Below, piece by piece: positions 1-13,100 of a stretch of DNA of 64,000 bases (position 1 is its first letter; each line of letters opens with the position of its first letter). The position numbers were made by a program, and so were the translations under genes. The DNA is taken from contig RCAB01000274.1 of the NCBI GenBank assembly GCA_003640385.1, forward strand, positions 22,183-86,182, written 5' to 3'. The notes under the pieces are model-generated. The model was given only the letters and a program-made list of their open reading frames with translations, made no database searches and had not been told where the DNA came from. This DNA comes from Setaria digitata (taxonomy: Eukaryota; Nematoda; Chromadorea; Rhabditida; Setariidae).

Positions 1-532
1 GTAAAAAAAAAAAAAAAAAAAAGAAAAAAAAACGAAAAAAAAAGAAAAGAAAGCTATGACGGAGATTATAAAACCTCTGGTATTTTTATAAGTGAAAAGT
101 ACTGAAATTAATTAAATGTAATTAAGAGTAGTGATTTAATTTTCAAAAAATTTCCATTTTTTTTTCTTCTTTTTTGTAAAATTAATTGAGTTATTAATAT
201 ATTTGAACCATCCATCACTTACAGGACTTTTCAATTTTTAATTCCTTTTTTTTTCTTTTACTTTGATTACAATGATTATGGAATACTTTTTTTTGTATAA
301 GATTTAATTAATTTTTTTAAACATTTCTATTCATTCATGTATTCTATTTTCCCGCTTCTCATCATTGTTTCAGTATCCTTAAATACTGGATAGAAGCAAC
401 AATTTTTCTTTTTCTTACGAAACGAAATGCTTCATTTAGAAGCAAAAAAGAATGAAATAATTTTTGAAATATTTTTTATTTTCCTTCCATTGAAAAAAAA
501 AAATGGAACTTTATTTTTGGAAATATATGAAC
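1..532. other. AT-rich non-coding stretch at left edge
   Basis: Mostly poly-A and poly-T runs with stop codons in all frames. By position it should be the intron after the minus-strand BTB exon that ends at 533. I searched the minus strand for the rest of the BTB domain and found no convincing exon, so that gene must continue to the left of the window. Confidence 0.5.
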
Positions 533-1884
533 CTTTAATCGAGACTTATGATTCAGTTGAACAAATTTAGCAAGAAAGCCAGTTATTTCAGCTCGTAGAA
601 TTGTTTCGATCAGTAAAAGATATGAGGTACCACCAATATTAAGCCTGAGAAGCATTGGTTCACCATCAGCAGTACGTCCACCGGGAGGTACCGGCTAAAA
701 AAAAAAAATCTTTTTATCACCGTATAATTATAAATTTTTGAATAAAGAGAAAAAAAGGAATTTTTTTCCACAATTTTTTTTTTTATGTATCAAATAACTC
801 GAATATAAATTTAATTTGAAAGATAAAGAAAAAAAAATTATGATTAGCATTATGTTATTATATGTGTAAAAATATTTTGAAAAAAAAAAAAACAATAAAA
901 GAAAGTTGAATTTTCTCTTTTCCTTTATTAAACAAATATGAATTGAATTGAAATTGAAAAATCCGCCTCTTCTATTTTTTCTCATTGTATTTAAATTGGT
1001 AAAATTTTTGCAAAAAAAAAAAAAAAAAAAAAAAAGAAAGAAAAATGATATATGATTGTTACAAAGAGAAAGAAAAGAGAAAAATTAAAAATAATTTTAA
1101 ATTTTCACAAACCTGAAAACAATCCGTTCCACTTCCCCAAATTTCATCGAGGCGATCAACATTGTGCTTTACGATGTTTGTTCCGGGATCGGCTTTCCGT
1201 AACGGAACAAGACGTTTCTTGTGCTGTTGGGCCGCACTGTGAAAAATTTCTTCTATATTTATATTTACTTCTTTAATTTAATTTGTCTTTTTTCTTCTCC
1301 CTCTCTTTGTCTCTCTCTCCCTCTCTTTTTCATACTTTTTTTTTTCTTTCCAAACAATTATAATGGGCTGCTTCGTGATATCTTTGTTTTTGTTTTTTTC
1401 TTCTTCCTTTTTCAATTTCTTTTTTCAACTAGAATAAAAATAAAATATTTACTGCATTTTTTTTTTTTTTTAACAAATAGTATCTTTTTAATAATTACTT
1501 AAAAAGGTAATAAACCTTCTTCTGTTCCTTTTTTCGTTTTTTTTTAGTCAATTTTGAGCAAAATTCGATAAATTGCATTTCACACGAAGAAAAACGATAC
1601 AAATGTGAAATTTCCTTTTTTTTCCTTTAAAATTGATAAATTATCCAACCAAATTCACATTGCATTAATGTAATTATTTGTTTTCTTTTTCTTTGCAAAA
1701 ATTGAAAAGTTTGGATAGAAAATTTTAGCAAGCCCCTTTAACTGGAATTTAATTTTTCTCTTTTGTTTTTGTTTTTGTTTTTTTTTTTTCTGACGAATAA
1801 AAATAAGTAAAAGTAAACAACCACGAAGCAGCGTAGCGTAAGACAGATGGATTGGCTCACCCGCTGATCATGTTGCTTGTGACC
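533..1884 (-). CDS. BTB/T1 (K+-channel tetramerisation-like) domain protein, internal exons
   Basis: Three minus-strand exons join in phase: 1861-1884 (24-nt microexon), 1113-1236 and 533-694, each with AG acceptor and GT donor. They are clearly richer in G+C than the surrounding sequence. The last exon begins with a Pro/Gly-rich stretch (PVPPGGRTADGEP) and then reads LLRLNIGGTSYLL, which is the first strand and N-[IV]-G-G-T signature of BTB_2/T1 domains, followed by a helix containing FLAKFVQLNHKSRL. T1 domains drive tetramer assembly in voltage-gated K+ channels and are also found in KCTD-type ubiquitin-ligase adaptors. The part that would separate these two, channel membrane segments or a short KCTD tail, lies outside the window. 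The domain call rests on roughly 45 residues and the splice model on phase agreement. No orthologue is named. Confidence 0.55.
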
Positions 1885-3846
1885 CTGCAATAATTTAATT
1901 AAATTAAAAAATTTAAAACAAAAAAAAATGTTTTTTTTCTAAATTTCTCTTTTCCAAATCTCTCCATTTTTATCCTTCAATTTGGCACTTTTCTTTTCCA
2001 TTAATTAATATTATACAAATAATTTTATTTCTTTTTTTTTTTTCGCTTATCATTTTTATACCATTGGATATTTTTATATAAAATTTTTCAAGCAGTTTTT
2101 CTGAACAAAAAAAAAAAGAAAAAAATGTGAAAAATATTCAAAGCTCAAACGCTTAGCAAAATTATCACTGAAATCTCAATAAACACTAACTAAGCTGATT
2201 TATACTTTAGGTTAAAAGAAAAACGAAATATTTTAACTTTAAAAAAAAAAAAAATATTAAAGGCAATTCTAATAATTGTTCATCTTTCTTAAATGAGAGG
2301 AAAAACTTTTAAGAAGAAGTTTATTGAAACTGATGCTTTTAAATTAAAAATTCATTGAAGTTTTATTAAAATAAGTGATTTTATGTGATTGCATGATATC
2401 ATTTTTATATAGGTTTCAAAATTTTCGAGAATTATCTCAAAATAATAAGATATTTCGGGTATTCTTTTCATTTTTTCAGGTCATATCGAACTGTCATGAT
2501 TATTAAATTATATGAAAAAGAATCCAAATTACTTTCACAAATCTCGAACTTCAATAATTACCATGTAGAGTTATTATTTATAGTTAAAAAAAAAAAAAAA
2601 AAAAAAGAAAAAGAAAAAAAGGCAAGGAAGAGAAGAAAAACTTTCTGTAGAACAAATTTACAAGGCTATCAAATTATCATATAATGATAATTGATAAAGT
2701 GATAATAACCATTTGTTTTTTTTTTTTTTTTTTTTTTTCTAGGCTAATATTTCTGTTTTTATTAATGGAAAGTATAAATGATATTTATCGACGCATAACA
2801 GTGATACGTATCTAATTAAGAAAAAAGAAAAATTCTTATATATATTTGAACCTAGTTACTTGCATTATTATCAAGGGAATCAAATTTCATCTCATTACCC
2901 GTTTATTTGTAACCACTCATACTTGGCTTTTTTTTGTTTCTTAATTTTTTTTTTTTTTTTTTCAACAACTAACAAGACTTATGTGAGCTATAAACTATCT
3001 AATAACAAAATGGATGTAAATATATATGAGAATATTTGAAAAATTTTCCAACTGATAATACAATTTGGCGAAATATTTGAGAGAGAAAAAAAGACAGAGA
3101 TTTGTTAAAATTTAATTGATTTTACAAGGAAGAAGATATGGAGATTGGTAGAAACATTTTTCTTTTACGTAATATCACCACTTGTTATTTCTCTGTTCTT
3201 GCTAAGCTTTCATAATTCTCAAATTATTCGAAGGCATAAATTTAATTTAAAAAGAAAAAAAACAGGAAGAAAGAAGAGAAAATATATAAAATAAATGACG
3301 ATATTATGAATGTTCACTTTTTTAGATGAAAAATTTGCTAAAATATAGCAAAATTTAGCCTTAGAAAAAAAAAAATTTTTTTTTTTCACAAACATTAAGC
3401 TGGATTAGGCTGAGGAAAAAAAGGAGCCTAAAATAGAAGTGTAAGAAACTAGTAATTGGATTTCAAGAAAAAATTCAATCAACATTTTATTTATATTTAC
3501 TATACGGAATTTTACATTTTATCAAATTCGAAATCTTATTTCTTAACTTTTACTCAAATAATAATATCCATTTTCTTCCTTTCTTCTTTTTTTTTTTTTG
3601 TTTGCTTGTTCCAACAGGATGATTTCTTTGAAAAAAAAAAAAAAAAAAGAAGAAAGAAAAAAGAAAAACAAAACAAAAAATAAAGTGTGAATGAGATTCG
3701 AATAGTTGAAGTGAGAAATGAAATAAACAAGAAAAAAAACCCAAAATTTAAAATTGTCAAACAGCTATAAACTGTTTCATTTAAATATTTGTTTTACAGA
3801 TGTATAAAATTTGCAGATTTTTTTTTTGTATTTGCTTTTTTTTTAA

Positions 3847-3910
3847 TATATATATATATATTAAAAATGTATATATTAAAATATATTAAAAATATATATA
3901 TATATATATC
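3847..3910. repeat. (TA)n-rich microsatellite
   Basis: Runs of alternating T and A interrupted by AAA/TTAAAA. Low-complexity sequence with no coding meaning; short reading frames across it on both strands are composition artefacts. Confidence 0.8.
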
Positions 3911-5070
3911 GAAAAAAGAAATAAAAATTTCTGAAAAAAAGGGAAAGAGGCTCAATTTTCTAAAATTTTCAATGTTTTCTTTTGTTTTTATAATTTTACA
4001 CAATAATTAAGTGAACTTATGGACGAAAAAATTCACGCTTCTCTTCTCTTTACCTTTTCTTTCCTTTTTTTTTTTTTTTTTTTCAACTAAAAAGAAAAGA
4101 AAACATACGAAAACATGTCAATCCATATACCATTAGATTTTCTTTATCTATCAATGGATTTTTAGAATTTTGGAAAATTTTATAAAAAGCTTCTTTTAAA
4201 TGAATCATTGACTGAATGAATGAATGGACGAAATTAATGGATAGATTGAAATTGACTAAATGAATTTTTTTTTCTTTTCTCTTTTTTATGCTAGAAAATT
4301 TTATAGATAGGGAAGCTTCGTTTGAATAAATGAGGGGAAAGAAAAATTTGCTAATGAATTTTTGGCTAATTTTTATAAAACTCTTTTAACTTAGATGAAA
4401 GAATCAATTAGTAGAGAATATGGAAATATTTTATAGAAATTCAAATTAAAGAGAGATTGAGTTATCTTTCTCTCTCTTCTAACAATGCACCAACGAAAAA
4501 CATAACAGGAAATTATTCTCATCCAAAATATTTCATCATTTGTTAGAATCAATCATTGATAAAACTGATTAATAACACCGACAAGTTATGGGACAATCTA
4601 ACTATGAAAAATCAGTAAGCAATGTTGATTAATTAGTTTTAATTTTTGTAATTTATGGAGGCTGGTTGTTTTCAGTTTATAAATAAATTTTGTTTTTGCC
4701 TCTTTTCCACTAATATATCTTAAGATTAAATTTAAAAAGCGATAATCGCACTTGTTCTTTTTTTTTCTCGCTGATTTCAAAAATTTTGAATTTAATTTTA
4801 TTTAAGGACTTTGAGATTAATGCCAAAAAAATTATTTAATAAATAGCTAAATATTATCATATAATAAGTTGAAAGTAATTAATAATTTCTTTTAAAAAGC
4901 TTCTTTCTTTTTTTTCTTGTATAGTTTTTCTGATTATCATTTTTTTCCACGTCCTAGAAAATATCATTTATCAAGCTGATAGTTATTCATTGATAATTTG
5001 AAACTTTTTGATCGAACAAAACTGAAATCGAATAATTAAAGAAATTCACATTTCACAATGCTTGATGATT

Positions 5071-5139
5071 TAGCTGAATAATTTAATTTTTTGCTAAAAT
5101 GTAATCTTTGATTTTAGCAAAAATGAAATTATTCAACTA
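5071..5139. repeat. Imperfect inverted repeat (about 30-bp arms, 10-nt loop)
   Basis: The left arm 5071-5100 is nearly the reverse complement of the right arm 5111-5139. The innermost 12-13 bases, around TTTTGCTAAAAT and ATTTTAGCAAAA, match exactly, and there are only a few mismatches or a 1-nt bulge further out. RNA from either strand would form a long hairpin. It may be a small foldback (MITE-like) element or a structured RNA; no protein is encoded. Confidence 0.6.
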
Positions 5140-6660
5140 ATTCTTTCCAAACAATTTCAATATGTTTTGTTTAAATTTTTTCTTTCAAAAAAAAAAAAAA
5201 ATTTCTTCCCATCATTCATTGTCTGCTTTCTCCTTCTTCTTTTGTTTTACCAGTCGGAAATCCGTTAAGCTTTTTCACTGTTCATTATTCTTCAGACATA
5301 TAGCTGTTGTTAAAAAAAGATCCTTCTTTTTTCATTTTTTTTTTTTGGTTCATTTTATGTTAAAACTGTTATTATTTTAAAGAGCTTCAGCATATAACTT
5401 TTCTCTTTTCTTTTCTTTTCCTTTTTTTTTTTTTTTTTTTTTTTTTTTCATAAAGATTATTTACTTTGGCAGTCGAATCAATTAAATTATTCAGCCAAAT
5501 CTTTCCAGACATTAATTTCTTAATTAATAATCTAGGTAGAATGGTTTTTTTTTCCTTTTTTTTTTAGCTGTAGAAGAGTTGAAGTTTTCAAATAGCCTTT
5601 TCTGCAAGAGTTTTTATGTTCACTTTTAGTTCCTAAAAACAAAAAAAAAAAAAAAAAAGAAAGAAACAAAACAAAAATATGAGGACAAAATGCTTCCAAT
5701 AGGCCAATGAATATTGGTCGAATAGGGATGGCTAATTTAGTGCAGGACAATATATCGAAAAAAAAAAAAAAGTAAAATTGATGAATAATACAAGATAAGA
5801 CAAATTTAACTAAACAATTTTATAGAGAATTTGGAATCAAATTTATTCAGTTAATAAATAGAAAAAAGTCTATATTTTTTCGCTTTTTTTTTGCAAATTT
5901 TATTTCAAATTTAAATGAGCAAAAGAAGAAAGTGAAAAGTTTATTGAATTTTGCGGTTAATTTGTATCCAAAAAACAAAAACATAAAAAAAGGGGCAAAT
6001 GAAGAAGCGGGTATAAATTCGTGCTAATTACTACTTTTTATTTCGAAATTTTCAATTTTCCACATATTTTATTTAAATTTATGTTAATTCAAAAAAAAAA
6101 ATGTATCAAGGCTTAATGTATATGACATATTTTTTTTTTATTCCAAAAAAAAATTTCAATTTTCCGTATATTTTTATTTAAAACTTTACTAATTTACAAA
6201 AAAAAAAAGATGAAAATATTAAAAATTAATGCATATATACTTTTTTTTTTTTAATCTCGATTTTCCATATATTTTATTCGAATTTAAACTTTAAAGGAAA
6301 GTGTATTGGAAATGAATGTATACTTTTTTTTTATTTGAAAAGTTTCAATTCTCCATATTTCATTTAACTATAAGCTATAATTCAAAAAAAAAAAAAGAAA
6401 AAAGAGCAAATACAGGGATGAATGTGTAACATACATAAATATTTTCTATGCATATTTATTTTAAAAATTTTTATTTAAATTTAAACTAATCTAAAACAAA
6501 ACTAAAAGAGAAAAAAGAAAATATAGCAATGCGTATTTATTTTAAAGTTTTTTATTTACATTTAAACTAATCAAAAACAAAGCTAAAAAGAAAGTATAGC
6601 AATGAATAACTTATGCATATTTATTTTAAAATTTGTGAAAAAAAAAAGAAAAATTAAAAT

Positions 6661-6661
6661 T

Positions 6662-6690
<29 letters not shown>
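6661..6690. repeat. (TA)n microsatellite
   Basis: An alternating TA run of roughly 26-28 bases, directly followed by TAATATATTT. Simple-sequence repeat inside the presumed intron. Confidence 0.85.
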
Positions 6691-6693
<3 letters not shown>

Positions 6694-7475
6694 TTACCAG
6701 AAAATGTGGAAGAAATATAGTGAATAGTAGTGAAAGACGAATTTCATTAAACAAGCAAGCCCCGTTAGAAGGTTGCACAACAGAAGCCAAAATAACACCT
6801 GCCAGGAGTAAATGATTGGATGTTGTCGTTCAACTTCAACAATAATTCTTGTTACGAAAAGTATTAGCTAAAAGCAACTTTTTACGATAGTAAGAGAAAG
6901 AGAAAAAAAGAAAAATGCCAAAAAAAAAAAAAATTTTTTTTAAATGAAATAAAGATTTCAGTTAGTTTTAATCATGTAACGTTTTAAAAAAAAAAAAAAA
7001 AAAAATTTTTTTTTTGAGTGTTAAAAAAAAAGAATTTTTTTCAGCATTCTTTTTTGAATGTTGGAAAAGAAAAAAGAAAAAAAAAAACAAGGAAATTATT
7101 TTAAATAATTATTGTCAATTTTATTTGATGAGTGGAAAAAAAAAAAGAAATGTTTTAAATTATTATGATGAGGTGTTTCTTTTGGTTTTTATAAGAGATT
7201 TTTGAAGGTGGAGCTGTTGGTGACAAAATATTATATAGTCGTAATGAATCCAAAAAAAAAAAACAAAAATTTTTTTTTTTTTTTTTGGTATTACAAAAAG
7301 AATTGCTCGGTGGTTGAGTTAGTAGAAAGAATTAGAAGCTAAGTACACATAAGCTTATGTAAGATGGATGAACTAAAATTGCAAATGGTAATTTGGGATG
7401 AAAACGATGCTGGTACTGATAGCGATAATATCATGACAGTGGTGGTATCGAGAATGGTAATGTTATGACAATGAT

Positions 7476-7740
7476 GAATGTTGGTGATGATAGTAATAAT
7501 GTATGATAATAATGATGATTGCCGTTATCATAATGGTGATAGTGATGGCGATAATGGTACTGGTAATGTTATTGATGACAATGATAATGATGGGAATAAT
7601 GAAAATAATGGTAATAGTTTTTGTGACGATAGTGGTGATGTTTGGTGGTCTGATGATGATGTTATAGTGGTATCAATATTGAGGATGATAGTGGTGATAG
7701 CATTTGTGACGGTGATGGGGGTGAATAATGATGTTATCTA
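7476..7740. repeat. Degenerate GAT/AAT/GGT trinucleotide tract
   Basis: About 265 bp dominated by GATGAT, AATAATG and GGTGATAG units. One plus-strand frame stays open over 87 codons and would encode a D/N/G-rich run. I regard the frame as a by-product of the repeat: it has no homology, no splice sites and no coding-like composition. A similar but weaker ATC/ATT tract occurs at 47195-47400. Confidence 0.7.
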
Positions 7741-10118
7741 ATGAAATTTCATTTTCTATAATTATCATTTATGGATTTGTTATCTAAGTCCCTTTGAAAG
7801 TAAATAAAATTTTATTTCCATTCTTTTCTTCCAGATTATTGCATGATTATTTAATTTTAGCAATTTTTTCTCTCTTCTCTTCCCACTCTCTCGCTCACTC
7901 TCTCACTCTTTTTTCCCTCTGATGTTAACAAATAAATAAAATAATTTATTGAAAAAATAAAAGAAAAAAAAAACAGAAATAAATAGGGCAGGAGTGGAAA
8001 TATCTGAAGAAAAGCAAATTTCTGGTTTACAATTATCAAATCATTTCATTTAAATTAAAACCATAGGGAGGAGTAATGCTAATCCAAGCATTAAAAATTG
8101 ATCTAATTTCATAAATGCTGGTTTAAAAAGACAGAAAGCGGAGTAATTTATGTAATTAATAACAAAAAAAAAATGAATTGAGCGTCCGTTTTATTTTTTT
8201 TTAAAGAAAAAATTAATAAAGCCTAGTATAAAAATTCGACATGCCGTTTTTTTTTTTTTTTTTTCTTTTAGATTTACATTCTAATTTAGATACGATTATT
8301 GTCTTTCTTTTTAAACGTTATTGTTACGAAAATAAATTTTCTTAAAAGGATTCCGTATGTAATAAGTAAAAAAAAAAACAAACAAACGAAAAAAATAGAA
8401 CTATTTTTGTTGGCAGGAAGCATTTTTTATTGGATTATAATAATTAAAAAGTTGAATATTTTAGTCCATTACTTACATCAAACTATTATATAAGAATTAA
8501 TTTACACTTTTTTATAAAAATTTCAGTAAATTTACAGCAATATTTTCGAGACAATAGTGAAGTAAGTAAACATGAAAACAATGAATAATTACTGCCATAA
8601 AACGAAATATTTGCCGTAAAATTATTCTAACTGCTCATTTGTTACCATTAAGCAAAACAAAACGTTCTTTTTTTACTTATTAAAAAAATAATTTGAAAAT
8701 TCATGGGTAGTTTTTGGGGGAAAAACTTTTTTCTTCTTAGGGAATAAATTTGCGTAAATTTTCAGGAAATGTTTAATTAAAAAAGAACATAATGTTCTTT
8801 TAGACATAACTTGTCGTCACACTTTTCTTTTTTTTTTCATATTTGATGTTAAAAAATTGTAATTTCCATCAGTATATGTATATAGAGAGGGTTAATTAGG
8901 CATTATAATTCAGGAGCTAATTAAACAATGTGATTCGGAATTAACAACTATAAAATTGAAATCGTTTATAAACTGATGCCAATTTTTTTGTTTAAAAATT
9001 GAAGCTAATAAGATTTATTCAGGATTGAAATTATTTTCGTTTTTTCTTTCTTGGAAAAGGATTAGTATTAGGCAGATTAGTAAAAAGTAAATTATGATCG
9101 AAAACTTGCTCAAATTAATAACATTTATGAAAAGAAAAATAGCCCAAGAATAGTTAGCAACATTCAGTTCATCATAATTAATGATGGAAGCAAAATTGGA
9201 AAATTTTATTTGATATATGTAAGCCTTTAACATTACTCATTTTTTCATTTTACTTCCTAGAAAATAAATTATAAACTAAAATTTTTACCACTAGATAATT
9301 GAATTAGATTGAACATAAAAATTCTATAAAAAAGCATTTTGCAAAAAAAAAATATTTTATACGTTCCTCTAAAAAAATAATTTTCCATTTAAGTCATATG
9401 GCGATAAAAAAAAAAAAAAAAAAAAAGAACTCCATAAGGAGGAAAAGAAAAAAGTTATCAAGTTCAAAATTAATACTGGAAGAAATTGGAATAATATTGA
9501 TAATATTTAATTAGCATTTGATAATTGTAAATGATATTTTTCTGCTGTAAATTTCTGAAATTTGATCAAAATTTGAAATATGATAATTTTTTTTTAATGA
9601 AATTGATGCATATATTTTCATTAAATGTATCGTATGCATTCATTTTCAATTTAAGAAACAAATCATTGTAATTTTAAATTCTTTTCGGTGTATTTCCAGA
9701 AATAATAGTATTATAGTATCACCAATGAGTGTTATTGACTGGAAAAGTCCATGGAAGTGGCGAAAAGAAAAGAATTTTAAATTAAAGAATTATTAGGAAA
9801 AAAGGAAAAAATAAGGAAATGGATTGGGAGAGAGGAGGAAGAAGGAGGAAATAAAAATGCAAAAAGAAAATGGAAATATTGAAAAAGAAACGAAACGAAG
9901 AAATATATATTAAAGAACAGAAAAATACTATTGACCCAAGGCTAGCTAAAAAGAATTGGTATCATTATTTGGCCTAGAAATATATGGAATCATAATATGT
10001 AAGTTATAATATTGTTTATTAGAGTTTTTGTTTTTTGTTTCTGAAAGAAACAAGGTGGGAAGAAATTTGTAAACTTTGCAGAAAAAAATTGAATTTAATT
10101 ATAACTTGCAGTTATTAC

Positions 10119-13100
10119 CGTTTGTCAGATGCAAACTGTTTAGCAATAACACATAGATTTGGTGGTAATAATAATAATAACAATACAATTATTTGTAGCA
10201 GTTTTTCTACAGGGACAGACAACTTTTTTTGAAATTACAATTGTAGCTTATGAAATTGCACTTATTTATTTGAAAATCTCAAAATTGAAAATTCTAAAAT
10301 CGATTCATTTGAAATTAAAATAGAAAGTTACGAAATTGTCTTATTTGAAATCAGAAATGAAAGATATGCAATCGACTTGCTTGAAATCGGAATTGAAGAT
10401 TAAAAAAAAAGATTTGATTTGTTTGATATAAGAAACAATAATTTATACTTTTGTTAGTGGTATTATTTCAATATATAAAACTATGTATATGATAGTCTCA
10501 AAAAAAAAATAAAAATAAAAATAAAAGAAAAAAATGCAAAAAATAAAAAGTGAAAAAGGAAAAAAATGATAAAACTATGAAAAAATTTTTAAAATTTATA
10601 TAGGTTTTTTTTCTTTTTGTTTTGTTCTACAGTTTGAGATGCTACTGATAATTATAAAATGATCCCTGGTGAATTTCACTGAAGCCATCAATACTATTAA
10701 TGTTTGAAGCAGAAATTTTAATTTTTCTTTTCTTGTCCAATTTATTGACACGAAAAAAAAAACATGAAAAAAAAATTAGTTGAATTCATTTGTTAGCATT
10801 TACATTTTTCGAAAATGTTTTACAGTTATTCATTGTTGATTTAATTTTCTTCTTTCTTTTTTCCAGCTTTTTTCTTTTTTCCTTTTTTTTTCTATTCTTT
10901 TTCTGCATAAGAGCAGTTTTAGTTGCAAAATAGTTTACTTTAAAAGCAAAATTTATAAATTACCGAAATTTTACACTAAAAGTTCAACAATTTAGTCTGT
11001 TTAATTGAATCAAATTTCAGTGCACTGCAAAATTTCAAAGCTATTATTCACGTACATAAAATATCACCTGAATTTTATACTTAAGTAAATTAAAAGGGGA
11101 ATTTAATCGAAGCTGAATAAAAACTAGCAAAGCAAACAGTAAATGACGATTCGTCAAACAACAGAAAAATCAAAAACACGAAAATTTTTAAAACTCGAAA
11201 ATACTGACGGCAAAAATAAAATAAAAAATAACCTGGAAACTTCTAAAATTAGTTTAGCAAAAATATATCTTTTCGTAGTGCTATTCTCAGTAAAAAATAA
11301 AAAAACGAGAAAATTTTTCATTTCATATGCTTAAAAAGAAAAAATGTAAAATTAATTACTTTTTTTCTTTGCTTGAAAGAACTAATTAATTAAAATGGTT
11401 GAATATTGGTAAGAGAATATCTAGAATATCTTACAAAATTCGTTATGAAGATTTTCTTTTCCATTTTCTTTTTTTTTTTTTTTTTGCTACTAAAGACTTA
11501 ATTTTAATGCTACTACTACAAATAGCTTACGGTAAATTATATTTGAACAAAAAAATTTTTATTTCCCAATAGACTAGAAAATTTCAAAAAAAAAAAGTGA
11601 AGAACAGTGCGAAGTTCTTAAACTTAAAAAAAAAAAAAGAAAAAAAAAAAAAACTTACCCAATGGAATATTTCTGTTCAAATTTCTCATTAATGGCATTT
11701 TTCCACGGGAATCGGTAATCTCTAAGTAGATATGATGAATAGATTGCTGCATGCATTATGCTCCTTCTTCATGCTTCAAATTCTTAATAATTTTTCAAAA
11801 AAAAAAAAAAGAAATTTTTCTCCTTTATCATATCAAAAATCCATTTATATTTTCTTTTGCTGCTGATATTTTAGCCATTTTCTTTGTTTCTTTTATTTTT
11901 TTTTTCAAAAAAATAAATAAATAAAAAATTAAATAATTCTCTGAAATGTTAATGAATGCAAATTTATTGTACGCTAATGGTATACGTACATTTCTCATGT
12001 CTTTTTAGCGGTTTTTTCGCAATAATTAATTGAATTAGTTAAAATGATAATAAAAAGTGAATAAAAGAAAAAAGTATGATATTAAGTTATTGTAATGGAA
12101 TTTTTGCAGAAAAAAAAAAAAAAAAAAAAAATTGAAAAAATAGCTAGCTGTCCAAATAAGTGTAGTATGATGATCATTTTATACGCCTTCCATTTCAATC
12201 AGCAATTTTTTTTTTTAATTTATTTAAATACATTTACATCATTCTTCCCTCTTCCCCCCCCCTCCCCCCCAATACACACACACACATAAATATTTCCTCA
12301 CATTATTATTTTTCATTTCCCATCGGTATTCACCGTAATTTCCCCCTGCACTTTCGCGGAATTTCCTGCGATACCTAATTTTTTCATTCCTTTTTTCCTT
12401 TTTTTTTTTTTCGAAATCATCCTCTAGCTGTACTTACTTTTTTTTTTCTGTTCCTCAGCTAATATCAAAATATTTTCAGGAAGAATAAAGGGATTTTTTT
12501 TCTTCCTGTTAAATATATTTTTTTTTTTTTAAATATATATTTTTATATATAAATATAATTTTACATATATATATATATATATGTTTAATTACTGAACTGA
12601 AATAGCATCTTTAGTAAACAAAAACTTTTTTTAAAATATAAACGTAAAATTTTTTAAATTTGGCATAAATAAGAATTAAAAAGAAAAAATCTTCTTTTTT
12701 AAGATAAATTTGAATCGATTGATTAAGAATAAATCGTTAACTTCACTTTAAATTTGAGAACCGGAAAAAAATTTACATATATATATGTAATGGTTTCACA
12801 CCTTGCCTAATTAATACCATTTGCCACAGTAATATTTTAATGTTTTAAAACGCCTATTGATGCTTAAGGGAATGTTTTTATTCTGCGATAAGCACAAAAA
12901 TCATTTACATTCTAATATCTCCAATTAAATTAAAAATTGTAATTTATTATTGTCACCATCGATATTTTCATTACTACCATTATTATTATTATTTATTTTT
13001 ATTATCTGTTATTGAATTATTGCTGTTGCCATTCAATTAAGTGATTATTATTGCTACCAGATTATCATTATTATTAATTATAAAATTCTGTAGCAGAATA

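Larger units (their letters stand above)
1885..10118. other. Low-complexity intron-like region
   Basis: About 8.2 kb between the supported BTB exons and the possible upstream exons of the same gene. It holds long homopolymer A/T tracts, (TA)n arrays near 3849-3909 and 6661-6690, a degenerate GAT/AAT trinucleotide block at 7476-7740 and an inverted repeat at 5071-5139. A G+C-richer patch on the minus strand near 6745-6850 was examined, but no exon there fits the phase of its neighbours. No other coding signal was found on either strand. Confidence 0.5.

Noticed and set aside
6745..6850. Possible minus-strand exon with donor CAG/GTGTTA
   Set aside because: No reading enters and leaves in the phase required between the neighbouring BTB exons, and the frames hit stops.
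7478..7741. 87-codon plus-strand frame rich in Asp, Asn and Gly
   Set aside because: It follows a degenerate GAT/AAT repeat, lacks splice or start context and resembles no protein.
9750..9795. Short plus-strand frame MSVIDWKSPWKWRKEK
   Set aside because: Only 23 codons, with no neighbouring exon or homology; probably chance.
10035..10232. Plus-strand frame with an acceptor-like site and an Asn run
   Set aside because: The same bases fit the minus-strand BTB gene by phase. The plus frame has no partner exon, and its Asn run is just an AAT microsatellite.
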